Numbered from the stretch's first letter, positions 41,219-49,993 are shown. The stretch: 64,000 bases of DNA from JAVVWB01 sp036652335 (GCA_036652335.1 JAVVWB010000001.1:186001-250000), one strand, 5' to 3'. Program-made: numbers and translations. Notes: a model not told the origin generated them from the letters alone.

Positions 41219-42214
41219 TTGTTTGCTAATGATGAATCTAAATTAAGAGGCAGGTTTGATAGAATTTATCTAGCCGGTGGTTGTTTTTGGGGAATGGATA
41301 AGCTTATGTCATCTATATGTGGCGTCCATGATGTCGTATGTGGCTATGCAAATGGTGATTCTTCAATAAAAAACCCGACTTATGATCAGGTTTGTAGTGG
41401 AGTTACGGGGTATAAGGAGTGTGTGCGAGTTGACTATGACCCTGATGTCGTGACTCTTGAAAAGTTGCTTTTTTCTTTTTTTAATGTCATTGACCCAACA
41501 GTGAAAAATAGACAGGCAAATGATATTGGCACTCAGTATCAGACAGGAATTTTTTATGTTTCTACTGAGTCAAAGAAGATAGTAGAAAAAGTTGTTGCTA
41601 TAGAAAAAAATCATTACAGTAATTTTTCTGTTTTAGTCGAACAGCTATTTTCTTTTTATAAAGCGGAGGAGTATCACCAAAAGTATTTGATTAAAAACCC
41701 AAGAGGTTATTGCCATATTGGTGATGATAAAATTAAAAAAGTTTCTTGTTCTATTGTAGATACTTTGCTTTATAAGAGGCCTACAGATAGTGAGATTAGG
41801 GAGTCGTTGACTTTTGAGGAGTATGGTGTTACCCAAAATTCCGCTACTGAGGCACCATGTACCAGTAGGTTTTTTGATTTTGATGAAAAGGGTATTTATG
41901 TTGATATAGTGAGTGGAGAGCCTTTGTTTTCTTCAAAAGATAAATTTTCCTGTTCATGTGGTTGGCCTGCTTTTTCAAAGCCTATTGATGAAAATATGAT
42001 CGTTTACGTCAAGGATTATTCTCATAATATGGTTAGGACGGAAGTTCGTAGTTTAATTGCTAATTCTCATTTGGGGCATGTTTTCTATAATGACCCAGAG
42101 TCTCCTAATGGGACTAGGTTTTGTATAAATGGAGCTGCTTTGCGGTTTATTCCTTTTTCTGAGATGACTAATGAAAAATATGAGTATTTGAAAGAGATTT
42201 TCTCTGCAAGTTAG
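41219..42214 (+). CDS. msrAB: Peptide methionine sulfoxide reductase MsrA/MsrB fusion
   Basis: A TTG start at 41219 follows GGGGGTG. The 331-residue protein has an MsrA domain (about 14-175), with the catalytic LAGGCFWGMD motif and HQKYLIKNPRGYC near its end. An MsrB domain (about 190-325) follows, with LTFEEYGVTQNSATEAP, VDIVSGEPLFSS, the SCGWPAFSKPI motif, SHLGHVF, and the catalytic Cys in RFCINGAALRF. The two domains reduce the S and R forms of methionine sulfoxide. Both catalytic sites have Cys codons, not TGA. The gene is transcribed divergently from DUF134-mrp. Confidence 0.95.
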   Translation: MFANDESKLRGRFDRIYLAGGCFWGMDKLMSSICGVHDVVCGYANGDSSIKNPTYDQVCSGVTGYKECVRVDYDPDVVTLEKLLFSFFNVIDPTVKNRQANDIGTQYQTGIFYVSTESKKIVEKVVAIEKNHYSNFSVLVEQLFSFYKAEEYHQKYLIKNPRGYCHIGDDKIKKVSCSIVDTLLYKRPTDSEIRESLTFEEYGVTQNSATEAPCTSRFFDFDEKGIYVDIVSGEPLFSSKDKFSCSCGWPAFSKPIDENMIVYVKDYSHNMVRTEVRSLIANSHLGHVFYNDPESPNGTRFCINGAALRFIPFSEMTNEKYEYLKEIFSAS

Positions 42215-42240
42215 CAAAAGTTGTTCGTTGTTAATTTTTG

Positions 42241-42286
42241 TTTTGTGATTTTTGCAAAGAATATTTTGTGATTTTTGTAAAGAATA
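42241..42286 (+). repeat. 23-bp tandem duplication
   Basis: 42241-42263 and 42264-42286 are two adjacent copies differing at one base (GCAAAG versus GTAAAG). The duplicated segment lies between the msrAB stop and the terminator. Confidence 0.9.
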
Positions 42287-42320
42287 AGGAGAGACATTTT
42301 GTCTCTCCTTATATTTTTTC
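42284..42320. terminator. Terminator between msrAB and the MOSC gene
   Basis: AAGGAGAGAC (42286-42295) pairs with GTCTCTCCTT (42301-42310); a T-rich stretch follows on the plus strand (ATATTTTTTC). The stop of the convergent MOSC gene lies within the 3' arm. Confidence 0.75.
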
Positions 42321-42740
42321 TATAGTGTCGTTTACTTTGACTTTTCCACCTGTTATTACTTTGGTGAATATGCCTTTTTGAGGCATTATGCACATTCCGA
42401 CTTTCTTATATACTTCGCAGTCATGATGACATTCTTTGCCTATTTGAGATACTTCTAGTAGCGTTTCTCCAACTTTGAGTCTGTCACCGATTTTTAGTGT
42501 GCTTAAATCGATTCCCTCTGTTGTTAGGTTTTCTGCAAAGTCTCCTGGTCCAAGTGTAGGCAATTTCTTTTTCATCGTTTCTGTGTCTTCGTATGCTATT
42601 AGACTTATTTGTCTGTGCATAAACCCTGCATGAGCGTCGCCCTCAAGGCCTATTCCCTCAATTAGAGTTCCCTCTTGGATGTTTTTTTTAATCATACCTT
42701 TTTGTGGGGCAGAACATACTGCGATAATTTTGCCAGACAT
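42309..42740 (-). CDS. MOSC-domain protein
   Basis: The 143-residue protein is a single MOSC domain: IEGIGLEGDAHAGFMHRQISLIA near the N-terminus, FAENLTTEGIDLSTL and GDRLKVGETLLEV in the middle, and the Cys-containing GKECHHDCEVYKKVGMCIMP toward the end. MOSC domains bind molybdenum cofactor or handle activated sulfur. It is the last gene after nifU and nifS, so a role in passing cysteine-desulfurase sulfur to a cofactor is reasonable but inferred. The start lies 4 nt after the nifU stop. Confidence 0.85.
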   Translation of the reverse strand: MSGKIIAVCSAPQKGMIKKNIQEGTLIEGIGLEGDAHAGFMHRQISLIAYEDTETMKKKLPTLGPGDFAENLTTEGIDLSTLKIGDRLKVGETLLEVSQIGKECHHDCEVYKKVGMCIMPQKGIFTKVITGGKVKVNDTIEKI

Positions 42741-42744
42741 TTCT

Positions 42745-43227
42745 TTATTCAGAGACTCTATGGTCGTCTGCTACGTATTCTTCTTCCTCTTCTTCTGCGT
42801 AACCACAGCTACATGTCTTTGTTGTACTTGGGATTTTGAAGCCCTCTGGTAGCTTGCCGTCTCTTTTCATGTAGTAGTCTGCTATAGCAGCGTGAATTCC
42901 GTCTTCTGCCAGCATTGAGCAGTGAAGTTTCACTGCTGGTAGTCCGCCTAGTGCTTCTGCTACGTCTGCATTTGTAATTTGCAGTGCTTCTGTTATTGTT
43001 TTGCCTTTTGTTAGTTCAGTTGCCATTGAGCTTGTGGCTATAGCTGCTGCACAACCAAAGGTTTCAAATTTAATGTCTTCTATTACCTCGTTTTTGTTTA
43101 TTTTGAGGTATATTTTCATGACGTCTCCGCATTTAGGATTTCCTACTTCACCTATTGCTGTTGCGTCGTCCAATTTTCCTACGTTTCGTGGGTTCATAAA
43201 GTAATCTACGACTTTTTCGTTGTACAT
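42745..43227 (-). CDS. nifU: NifU/IscU-type Fe-S scaffold protein
   Basis: The 160-residue scaffold has VVDYFMNPRNVG, GNPKCGDVMKIYL with the first Cys and the Asp, ETFGCAAAIATSSM with the second Cys, and LPAVKLHCSMLAEDG with the third. The C-terminal tail has a CSCG motif and an acidic run before the end. It assembles Fe-S clusters with sulfur from the NifS-type enzyme encoded 17 bp upstream. AAGGAG precedes the ATG. Confidence 0.95.
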   Translation of the reverse strand: MYNEKVVDYFMNPRNVGKLDDATAIGEVGNPKCGDVMKIYLKINKNEVIEDIKFETFGCAAAIATSSMATELTKGKTITEALQITNADVAEALGGLPAVKLHCSMLAEDGIHAAIADYYMKRDGKLPEGFKIPSTTKTCSCGYAEEEEEEYVADDHRVSE

Positions 43228-43243
43228 GGTTATTTCTCCTTAT

Positions 43244-44425
43244 TTAGTGTTTTTCTTTGTTGTAAAAGGGAGACATCATTCTCAATCGTTCTACTATCGC
43301 AGGGAATTTATCTAGTATGTAGTCGATGTCTTCGTCTGTTGTGTCTTTGCTTATTGTTAGTCTTACAGATCCGTGTGCTGTCTCGTGGTTGAGTCCTGTT
43401 GCAAGTAGTACATAACTTGGTTCAAGACTTCCCGATGTGCATGCCGATCCGCTTGATACTCCTATGCCTGCTGCATCCATGAGAAGAAGTATGCCCTCTC
43501 CTTCGATGTATTTTATACATACACTTGCGTGATATGGGAGTCGTTTTGTCCTGTGTCCCGTTACTATTATTTCTGGTATTCTTTCGACCAGTCCGTCTAA
43601 GAGTTTGTCACGAAGTCTTTTTTCGTTTTCTATTTCTCCGTTTGAGAGACGTTCTTTTGCAAGTTCTGCTGCAACGCCGAAGCCTACAAGTCCCGGTATG
43701 TTTTCTGTACCTGATCTAAGTCCGAATTCTTGCCCTCCTCCATGAACTAGAGGGGTGAGTTTAAGCCCTTTGCGAACGTATAATGCTCCTACGCCTTTCG
43801 GTCCGTACATTTTGTGTGCAGCCATTGTCATCATGTCTATTGGTAGTTCTTTTACGTTTATTTTGATGTGTCCTGTGGCTTGTACTGCGTCAGTGTGAAA
43901 TAGTATTCCATGTTCACGGCAGATTGCACCAAGTTCTGCTATAGGCTGTACCGTTCCTATTTCGTTGTTTGCAAACATTATTGAGACAAGAAATGTGTCG
44001 GGTCTTATTGCTTTTTTGAGGTCTTCTGGATTTACAAGTCCATATTTGTCTACAGGAAGTATTGTATATTCATAGTTGCCTATTCTTGCGAGCCATTTTA
44101 CTGTGTCGTGGAGTGCGTGATGTTCTATTGCACTTGTGATTATATGTCCACTCTTTTCTTTACGTGCCCATGTAGCTCCTTTGATTGCAAGGTTGTCCGC
44201 TTCACTTCCACCACCTGTAAAGATGATGTCTTTTGCATCTGCTCCTATTAGGTCTGCTACTTGCTGACGGGCTTTGTCTAGTCCTTTATGTGCTTCTCTT
44301 CCCCATGCATGTAAGCTGTTGGGGTTGCCGTATGTCTCGGAGAAGTAAGGGATCATTGCCTCTAGTACTCTTTTATCCACTTGTGTTGTTGCTGAGTTGT
44401 CCATGTAAACTTTACGCTGTGTCAT
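43244..44425 (-). CDS. nifS: Cysteine desulfurase (NifS/IscS)
   Basis: ATG 44425 (MTQRKVYMDNSATT) follows AAAGGTGG; an earlier GTG in frame lies inside that site. The 393-residue PLP enzyme has TGGGSEADNLAIKG, SAIEHHALHDT, the PLP Lys in MAAHKMYGPKG, and GVSSGSACTSGSLEPS with the catalytic Cys. It supplies sulfur to NifU. The order is iscR-type regulator, nifS, nifU, MOSC on one strand. Confidence 0.95.
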   Translation of the reverse strand: MTQRKVYMDNSATTQVDKRVLEAMIPYFSETYGNPNSLHAWGREAHKGLDKARQQVADLIGADAKDIIFTGGGSEADNLAIKGATWARKEKSGHIITSAIEHHALHDTVKWLARIGNYEYTILPVDKYGLVNPEDLKKAIRPDTFLVSIMFANNEIGTVQPIAELGAICREHGILFHTDAVQATGHIKINVKELPIDMMTMAAHKMYGPKGVGALYVRKGLKLTPLVHGGGQEFGLRSGTENIPGLVGFGVAAELAKERLSNGEIENEKRLRDKLLDGLVERIPEIIVTGHRTKRLPYHASVCIKYIEGEGILLLMDAAGIGVSSGSACTSGSLEPSYVLLATGLNHETAHGSVRLTISKDTTDEDIDYILDKFPAIVERLRMMSPFYNKEKH

Positions 44426-44449
44426 TGTTTTTGCCACCTTTGGTTTATG

Positions 44450-44902
44450 TTATTTCTTTTTGCCGCAGTTGCAGGAAGCTGAACAGCAGTTCTTTTGTGA
44501 TTTGTCGAGTAAATCTTGCATTGTTGTTCCGTCATATACTTGTTCTAGAGCTATTCGTGCTTTGTCCCATAGAGGACGAAAAACACAGTCATCTATGAAG
44601 TTACATTCTTCGTCTGTCCTTGTTGTGCATTCAACCGGACCAAGTGGTCCTTGGATGAATCTGATAATTTCACCTATTGTTATTTTTTCTGCACTTTTTA
44701 GGAGAAAATATCCTCCATCTTTTCCTCTTGCTGAGTCAACAAGTCCGATGTTTTTAAGTCCACTTAAAATGTTTTCTAAGAATCGTACTGGTATGTTTTG
44801 TGCCTCTGCGATTGTCCCTATTTTGAGTGGTCCCTCGTCAGCATGCCTTGCCAGTTCATATATTGCACGTAGTGCGTATTGGCATTTTTGTGTAATTATC
44901 AT
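44450..44902 (-). CDS. iscR: Rrf2/IscR-family regulator
   Basis: ATG 44902 (MIITQKCQYALRAI) follows GAGG. The 150-residue protein has the Rrf2 winged helix (IGTIAEAQNIPVRFLENILSGLKNIGLV), RGKDGGYFL wing, and the Fe-S ligand region with three Cys (CTTRTDEECNFIDDC). The last residues add a Cys-rich tail (CCSASCNCGKKK). It probably binds a [2Fe-2S] cluster and autoregulates the nifS-nifU operon. The upstream promoter has TTGACA. Confidence 0.9.
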   Translation of the reverse strand: MIITQKCQYALRAIYELARHADEGPLKIGTIAEAQNIPVRFLENILSGLKNIGLVDSARGKDGGYFLLKSAEKITIGEIIRFIQGPLGPVECTTRTDEECNFIDDCVFRPLWDKARIALEQVYDGTTMQDLLDKSQKNCCSASCNCGKKK

Positions 44903-44934
44903 TTCATTCCTCACCATCCCTACCGACTTGGTGT

Positions 44935-44963
44935 AGATTACATCTAAATAGCTTCATTGTCAA
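44935..44963 (-). promoter_or_regulatory. Promoter of the iscR-nifSU operon
   Basis: On the minus strand TTGACA (44963-44958), a 17-nt spacer and TAATCT (44940-44935). The weak -10 fits a regulated promoter. Confidence 0.65.
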
Positions 44964-44982
44964 GAGTTTTTAACGAAATTTT

Positions 44983-45017
44983 ATAAAAATAGCAGAGGGA
45001 GTTTTCCCTCTGCTATA
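44983..45017 (-). terminator. Terminator after the DUF4412-like gene
   Basis: AGCAGAGGG (44991-44999) pairs with CCCTCTGCT (45006-45014); on the minus strand ATTTTTATAAAATTT follows. Confidence 0.82.
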
Positions 45018-45027
45018 GTGTGTTATT

Positions 45028-45678
45028 CTATTTATTTATTTTTTTGTCTGTATTTTTTTCTTCTTTTTCTTTTGCGAGGAGCAGTGCATTTATTTCTCCT
45101 ATGTTGGTCTGTTTATAACTTTTGGGTTTCATGAAGAGTTCTATGTCAGGTTTTCTTAGCTTTATCTTTGTGTATTCTGTCTCAGAGACACCTTTTAAGT
45201 CTTGTGTTTTTACAGGCAATGGGAAGTTGTCTTGATACCATTCGTAGTATTGGTAAGTGTTTTCTTTTTTGCCTCTGTATTTGATTGTTACAAGGTATTT
45301 TTTCATTCTGTATGTGTTTATTGTTTCGTAATCTATGAACTTTCTTGTCATGTCACCAAAAGTTCCCTCTTGCGGTTTTGTTTCTATTACAGGAGCTTGC
45401 CCTGGGTATTCTTCGAGGATGTATCTTCTAATTTTGGGGTAGATTATGTACATTTCTTTTTTGTCGTAACGAGTTACGATTATTTCTTCCCCATTTTTTA
45501 GGTCTTGCCTCATCATGTTTCTTGCTACATATACTTTTGTCTGTGTAGTTGTTGTGGCATCTTTTTCAATGTATATAGCAGAGTATTCCGTTACAAATCC
45601 CAAGTCACCTATTTGACTTGCGAATATTGCTGTGGAAAATGATAGTACAAAGATAAGTGAGAGTATTATTTTTTTCAT
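45028..45678 (-). CDS. Secreted outer-envelope protein, DUF4412/LolA-like
   Basis: ATG 45678 (MKKIILSLIFVLSFSTAIFAS) follows AAGGAG and begins a signal peptide. The 216-residue protein has VTEYSAIYIEKDATTTTQTKVYVARNMMRQD and YDKKEMYIIYPKIRRY, a strand pattern of the DUF4412 family with a fold like LolA/LppX. Such proteins are periplasmic and may carry lipids. The C-terminus is lysine/glutamate-rich. It is a single-gene unit. Confidence 0.75.
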   Translation of the reverse strand: MKKIILSLIFVLSFSTAIFASQIGDLGFVTEYSAIYIEKDATTTTQTKVYVARNMMRQDLKNGEEIIVTRYDKKEMYIIYPKIRRYILEEYPGQAPVIETKPQEGTFGDMTRKFIDYETINTYRMKKYLVTIKYRGKKENTYQYYEWYQDNFPLPVKTQDLKGVSETEYTKIKLRKPDIELFMKPKSYKQTNIGEINALLLAKEKEEKNTDKKINK

Positions 45679-45742
45679 TTGTTTCTCCTTTCTTTTTTGT
45701 CGCTTCATTATACACGTTCTTTTCGAAAGGTCTATTAGTCTT

Positions 45743-48277
45743 TTATGCAGTTACTATTTTTGCACTTTTTTCAAGTCCAAATTTTGTTATGGCATCTTCT
45801 CTCATTTTGTATTTTAAAATTTTCCCTGCTGCATTCATAGGGAATGAGGTTACAAAGTCTATGTATTTAGGACATTTGTGTCTTGCCATGTTGGCTTTGA
45901 AGTAGTCTTTGATTTCGTTTTCTGTGGCTGTTTCTCCCTCTTTTAGTACGATTGAGGCTAGTATTTCTTCTCCTAATGCTTCGTCAGGGACACCTATTAC
46001 CTGTACGTCTTTTACTTTTGGATAGGTGTAAAGAAATTCTTCCAGTTCTTTAGGGTAGATGTTTTCTCCGCCTCTTATTATCATGTCTTTTAGTCGACCT
46101 GTTATTCTGTAGTAGCCCTCTTCTGTTTTGCAGGCGAGGTCACCGGTGTGAAGCCAGCCATCTTTGTCTATTGCAGAGGCTGTTGCCGCAGGCATTTTGT
46201 AGTAGCCTTTCATTATGTTGTAGCCTCTTGCTACAAATTCACCGGTTTCGTTTGCAGGCATTTCTTCTCCCGTTTCTGGATCAATTATTTTACATTCAAT
46301 TTGTGGAAGTGCTTTTCCTACTGTTGATACACGCACTTCCAGTGAGTCGTCTGTGCTACTCATGGTACAACCGGGAGAAGCTTCTGTTTGCCCGTAGACT
46401 ATTGTTATTTCATTCATGTTCATTTTGTCTACTACGTCTCTCATTTTTGATATTGGGCATGGGCTTCCTGCCATGATTCCTGTTCTCATGTGCGAGAAGT
46501 CTGTTTTTGCAAAATCTTCGTGATCCATCATAGCGATGAACATTGTAGGGACTCCGTGGAAGCATGTAATTTTTTCTTGTCTTATGCAGGCCAGAGCCGA
46601 TTTTGTGGAGAAGTAAGGTAGTGGCATGAGCGATGCACTGTGTGTCATGGACGCTGTCATTGCAAGGACCATTCCAAAGCAGTGAAACATTGGTACTTGT
46701 ATCATCATTCTGTCTGCTGTTGAGAGGTCCATTCTGTCTCCTATGCACTTCCCGTTATTTACTACGTTGTAGTGTGTTAGCATTACTCCTTTTGGAAATC
46801 CTGTAGTACCAGATGTGTATTGCATATTGCATACGTCATGTATGTTTACGAGAGAAGCCATTCTTCGTATTTCTTCGATAGGTACCATTTCAGCTCTGTC
46901 TAGAGATTCTTCCCATGTGAGGCAACCGTCCATTTTGAAGTCTATTGTTATTACGTTTCTCAAGAAGGGCAATCTTTTTGCACGTAGTGGGGTGCCTTGT
47001 TTTGTTGCCTTTAGTTCGGGGCAGAGTTCATTTATGATTGAGGCGTAGTTTGAGTCACGGTAGCCTTCAATCATGATTAGTGTATGTGTGTCTGATTGGC
47101 GAAGTAGGTATTCTGCTTCGTGGATTTTGTATGCTGTGTTCATTGTTACGAGTACAGCACCAATTTTTGTTGTTGCCCAAAATGCAATGTACCATTGTGG
47201 TAGGTTTGTCGCCCATACTGCAACATGTGAACGTGCTTTTACTCCCATTGATACAAGAACTTTTGCAAATTCATCAACGTCGTCTCTAAATTCGGAGTAT
47301 GTCCTTGTGTAGTCTAGAGTTGTAAATTTAAATGCATACTGATCAGGAAATTCTTCTGTTAGTTTGTCAAGCACTTGTGGAAAGGTTTTCTCTATTAGTG
47401 TGTCTTTTTGCCAGATGTATTGACCTGTTCCATTTTTGTTGTCATATAGTCTTTTTGATTTTTTTTGTCTTGCTGTGTCTCCAAAGTTGTTCATGTAGTT
47501 TGCAAAGTGGAGTGATATTAGTCCGAGGTCGTCAAGCCCCTTCATCCACTGTGGGTTCCATTCAAGAGATATGAAGCCATCATAGTTGATGGAGTAGAGT
47601 GCTTGTACCATTTCTGAGATTGGCAGTGTTCCTTCGCCTATGAGTCTATATTCCATTGTTGTGTCATTTGTGTATGAATCTTTGATGTGGACATGTTTTA
47701 TGTAAGCACCGAGATTTTTTACCGTTGTTTCCGGCGTTTCTTCTGCTTTTCTATAGGTGTGTTGTATGTCCCAAAGTGCTGCTAGGTTGTCTGATGCAAA
47801 TGAGTCAAGTAATTCACATAGCATAGAGCTGTTTGAATATATTCCTATTGTCTCTACTAATACAGTTACATTTTTTTCTGTTGCAAAAGGAAGTATTTCG
47901 TTTATAACTTTTGCTACCGTTTCTTTTTGCTCACTTTCACTGTAAGGGCAGTCGCTTACGCCAATTCTTACATAAGGTACTCTTAGGTTATGAGCATATG
48001 AGATGTTTTCTTTTATTAAATTACAGTTAAATTCAATTTTTTTAGGTGAGCAGAGGTTGCAAGAGGTATCGATGCAGGAGATAGTGAGTCCTTGTGATAC
48101 CAGTTCTCTGTATATTATATTTGCAGCAGACGCATCAAAGACACCTCTCGTTGAAGAGTAGAGAGGTTCTTTTGCACTATGTATTTCTATACCTGCAAGC
48201 CCTGCTTCTTTTGCTGTGTTGCAGTATTCCTGCCAAGTATAGTTTTCCCAGCCGTATGTAGAAAAAGAGAGTTTCAT
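45743..48277 (-). CDS. Fusion of a sugar-phosphate isomerase/epimerase-type TIM barrel and an acyl-CoA synthetase
   Basis: The protein has 844 residues. The N-terminal 270 residues form an AP-endonuclease-2-type TIM barrel (MKLSFSTYGWENYTWQEYC, VETIGIYSN, WDIQHTYR, KHVHIKDSY, FISLEWNPQW) with the metal ligands E, D, H and E kept. From about 290 an AMP-forming acyl-CoA ligase follows: YTSGTTGFPKG near 488, YGQTEASPG, TGDLACKTEEGYYRITGRLKDMIIRGGENIYP and the C-terminal catalytic Lys in AAGKILKY. Both halves look active. The gene overlaps the upstream LeuA-like gene by one base (TAATG), so the two are translationally coupled and share the T-box. The pathway is unknown; an acid derived from a sugar or branched-chain intermediate that is then activated with CoA would fit. 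Confidence 0.88.
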   Translation of the reverse strand: MKLSFSTYGWENYTWQEYCNTAKEAGLAGIEIHSAKEPLYSSTRGVFDASAANIIYRELVSQGLTISCIDTSCNLCSPKKIEFNCNLIKENISYAHNLRVPYVRIGVSDCPYSESEQKETVAKVINEILPFATEKNVTVLVETIGIYSNSSMLCELLDSFASDNLAALWDIQHTYRKAEETPETTVKNLGAYIKHVHIKDSYTNDTTMEYRLIGEGTLPISEMVQALYSINYDGFISLEWNPQWMKGLDDLGLISLHFANYMNNFGDTARQKKSKRLYDNKNGTGQYIWQKDTLIEKTFPQVLDKLTEEFPDQYAFKFTTLDYTRTYSEFRDDVDEFAKVLVSMGVKARSHVAVWATNLPQWYIAFWATTKIGAVLVTMNTAYKIHEAEYLLRQSDTHTLIMIEGYRDSNYASIINELCPELKATKQGTPLRAKRLPFLRNVITIDFKMDGCLTWEESLDRAEMVPIEEIRRMASLVNIHDVCNMQYTSGTTGFPKGVMLTHYNVVNNGKCIGDRMDLSTADRMMIQVPMFHCFGMVLAMTASMTHSASLMPLPYFSTKSALACIRQEKITCFHGVPTMFIAMMDHEDFAKTDFSHMRTGIMAGSPCPISKMRDVVDKMNMNEITIVYGQTEASPGCTMSSTDDSLEVRVSTVGKALPQIECKIIDPETGEEMPANETGEFVARGYNIMKGYYKMPAATASAIDKDGWLHTGDLACKTEEGYYRITGRLKDMIIRGGENIYPKELEEFLYTYPKVKDVQVIGVPDEALGEEILASIVLKEGETATENEIKDYFKANMARHKCPKYIDFVTSFPMNAAGKILKYKMREDAITKFGLEKSAKIVTA

Positions 48278-49695
48278 TATTTATGATTCTCCTCGTATGA
48301 TATCTTGTTTAGAGCGTTTAAGTATGCGCTTATGCTTGAGCCTATTATGTCTGTGGAGAGTCCGTTGCCGGAGTATAGCTTTCCATTAGAACGGAGTTTT
48401 ATAAGAGCAGAACCCATGGCTTCTCTTCCCTCTGTTACTGCCTGAATTTGGAAGTCATCTAGTTCATAGTGGTGTCCTGTTATGTTTTCTATAGCCATGA
48501 ATGCTGCGTCTATTGGTCCGTCTCCTACTGCAATACCTGAAAGTTCTTTGCCATCACGTTTGAAACAGATGTTTGCTGTTGCATTTATTATGTTTCCGCT
48601 ATTTATTACGAAGCTTATAAGCTCGTATGTTGGTGGTACTTGCATTGCTGATGAAGCAATAATTGCTTCTAGTTCTTTTGTGCCTACAGATTTTTTATCT
48701 GCCACTCCAACAAAAGTTTTAAATACTTTTGCCAAGTCTTCGTCTGATAAGTCATAGCCAAGATTTTTTACAGCTTTGCTTATGGCGGTGATGTCATCTG
48801 ATTTATCTAATTTTATGTCGCTTGTGTGTTTTGTATCTATTCCTGTGTCAAATGGTGAGCTTTTATCTTTCTTTGATCGTGTCATCCAGTTTATCTGGTT
48901 CATTGATCTTTTCAATTCTGTGTTTTTTACATTACACTCAAATCCGCTGTCTTCGCCTCTTACCTTGAGCAGCAGAACTGTGTCTTCTAGTGAAGCTGTC
49001 GTTATTCCACTTACTGACACACAGATTTCTGTTGCCCCTTTTCTTAATGCTGAAACGGACGATGCAAGCGCCAACGACATATTATCTGAGACCATTACAG
49101 AGAGTGTTACGTCTTTTAGTTCGGGAATTTCGTTGTATAAATTTGATATGAAGTTCTCAAACTCGTGAGGTAACATTATACCTGCACTGTCGCATAGTGT
49201 GATTGTCTCTGCACCAGCTGTTATGGCTGTTGTTACTATCGTATGCAAAAAGTCTGTTTCTGCCCTTGTAGCATCTTTTGCTACAAATTCGACGTCATTG
49301 CATAGAGATTTTGCTTCACTTACAAGAGATTTTGCCATTTCGATAACTTTGTTAGGTTTTGCTTTGCATATATATTCCATTTGTACAGGAGAGACAGGAA
49401 GCTCAACGCACAGTCTTGGCTTCTTTGCATGAGAAATTGCATTCCATGTCGTCTCTAGTGATTCTTTTGTTGTACCGACAGGAATTGAAAGGGTGCTTTT
49501 TTTAACGACTGTGGTTATTGTCCGTACAAGTAAAGAGTCTGTTTTATCTTTTGTGATAGGGGCAAGTGATATTGTGTCTATATTTAGCTTATCTAATATC
49601 TTTGCTGTTTCTATTGTTTCTTTGAAACTAAGGGAGACTTCTCTCTCCAAAGCTGATTCTCTTAATGTAATATCTGTAATTTTGATTTTTCCCAT
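48277..49695 (-). CDS. LeuA/citramalate-synthase-like protein lacking the metal-binding motif
   Basis: The 472-residue protein has a DRE-TIM-like barrel (about 1-280), a linker and a LeuA-type regulatory domain (about 345-470, with NICFKRDGKELSGIAVGDGPIDAAFMAIE). The core resembles isopropylmalate synthase: FVAKDATRAETDFLHTIVTTAITAGA aligns with the usual SPEDASR-TLL region. However, the catalytic TLRDGEQ is TLRESAL here, and the HxHND metal site is MVSDN at residues 201-205, so both metal His are gone. The substrate-site INGIGERAGNA region is also altered. It is thus unlikely to be a normal alpha-isopropylmalate synthase; it could be a regulatory pseudoenzyme or carry out other chemistry. 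AAGGAG precedes the ATG, and a T-box leader precedes the gene. Confidence 0.82.
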   Translation of the reverse strand: MGKIKITDITLRESALEREVSLSFKETIETAKILDKLNIDTISLAPITKDKTDSLLVRTITTVVKKSTLSIPVGTTKESLETTWNAISHAKKPRLCVELPVSPVQMEYICKAKPNKVIEMAKSLVSEAKSLCNDVEFVAKDATRAETDFLHTIVTTAITAGAETITLCDSAGIMLPHEFENFISNLYNEIPELKDVTLSVMVSDNMSLALASSVSALRKGATEICVSVSGITTASLEDTVLLLKVRGEDSGFECNVKNTELKRSMNQINWMTRSKKDKSSPFDTGIDTKHTSDIKLDKSDDITAISKAVKNLGYDLSDEDLAKVFKTFVGVADKKSVGTKELEAIIASSAMQVPPTYELISFVINSGNIINATANICFKRDGKELSGIAVGDGPIDAAFMAIENITGHHYELDDFQIQAVTEGREAMGSALIKLRSNGKLYSGNGLSTDIIGSSISAYLNALNKISYEENHK

Positions 49696-49726
49696 TTTTT
49701 TGTTTCTCCTTCATGTATAAAAGATA

Positions 49727-49945
49727 TAAAAAAGTCCCCGAGACATAATTGTCTCAGGGACGAAAATATTCGCGGTACCACCCTGTTTACTGCACTTGTG
49801 CAGTCACTTAATTTGATGTTTACGACATCATACGTAATCCCTTAACTATAATATTCGGGGATTCTGCTCCGGAGTGAGACGGTATCTTATTGCTTCGCAC
49901 CGTTTCTCAGCTTTCAACGGCTCTCTGTAACGTCACAAATAAGAA
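49727..49945 (-). ncRNA. T-box leader (leucine-type likely)
   Basis: On the minus strand the leader shows AGAGAG and a stem-I region, then the conserved T-box AACAGGGTGGTACCGCG (49788-49772), and an intrinsic terminator GTCCCTGAGACA/TGTCTCGGGGAC (about 49762-49735) followed by CTTTTTTA. Uncharged tRNA bound at the specifier and T-box would favour the antiterminator. A likely specifier is CTC at 49878-49876, within GTCTCACTCCGGAG, which reads as leucine; the loop register was judged by eye. It controls the LeuA-like gene and the fusion gene. Confidence 0.88.
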
Positions 49946-49993
49946 CATAATTCCATCATTGCATTTTTATAATATTTTTCTATATTCAGTGAT

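Noticed and set aside
41219..42214. Selenocysteine in MsrA/MsrB
   Set aside because: Both catalytic positions have Cys codons and the frame has no TGA.
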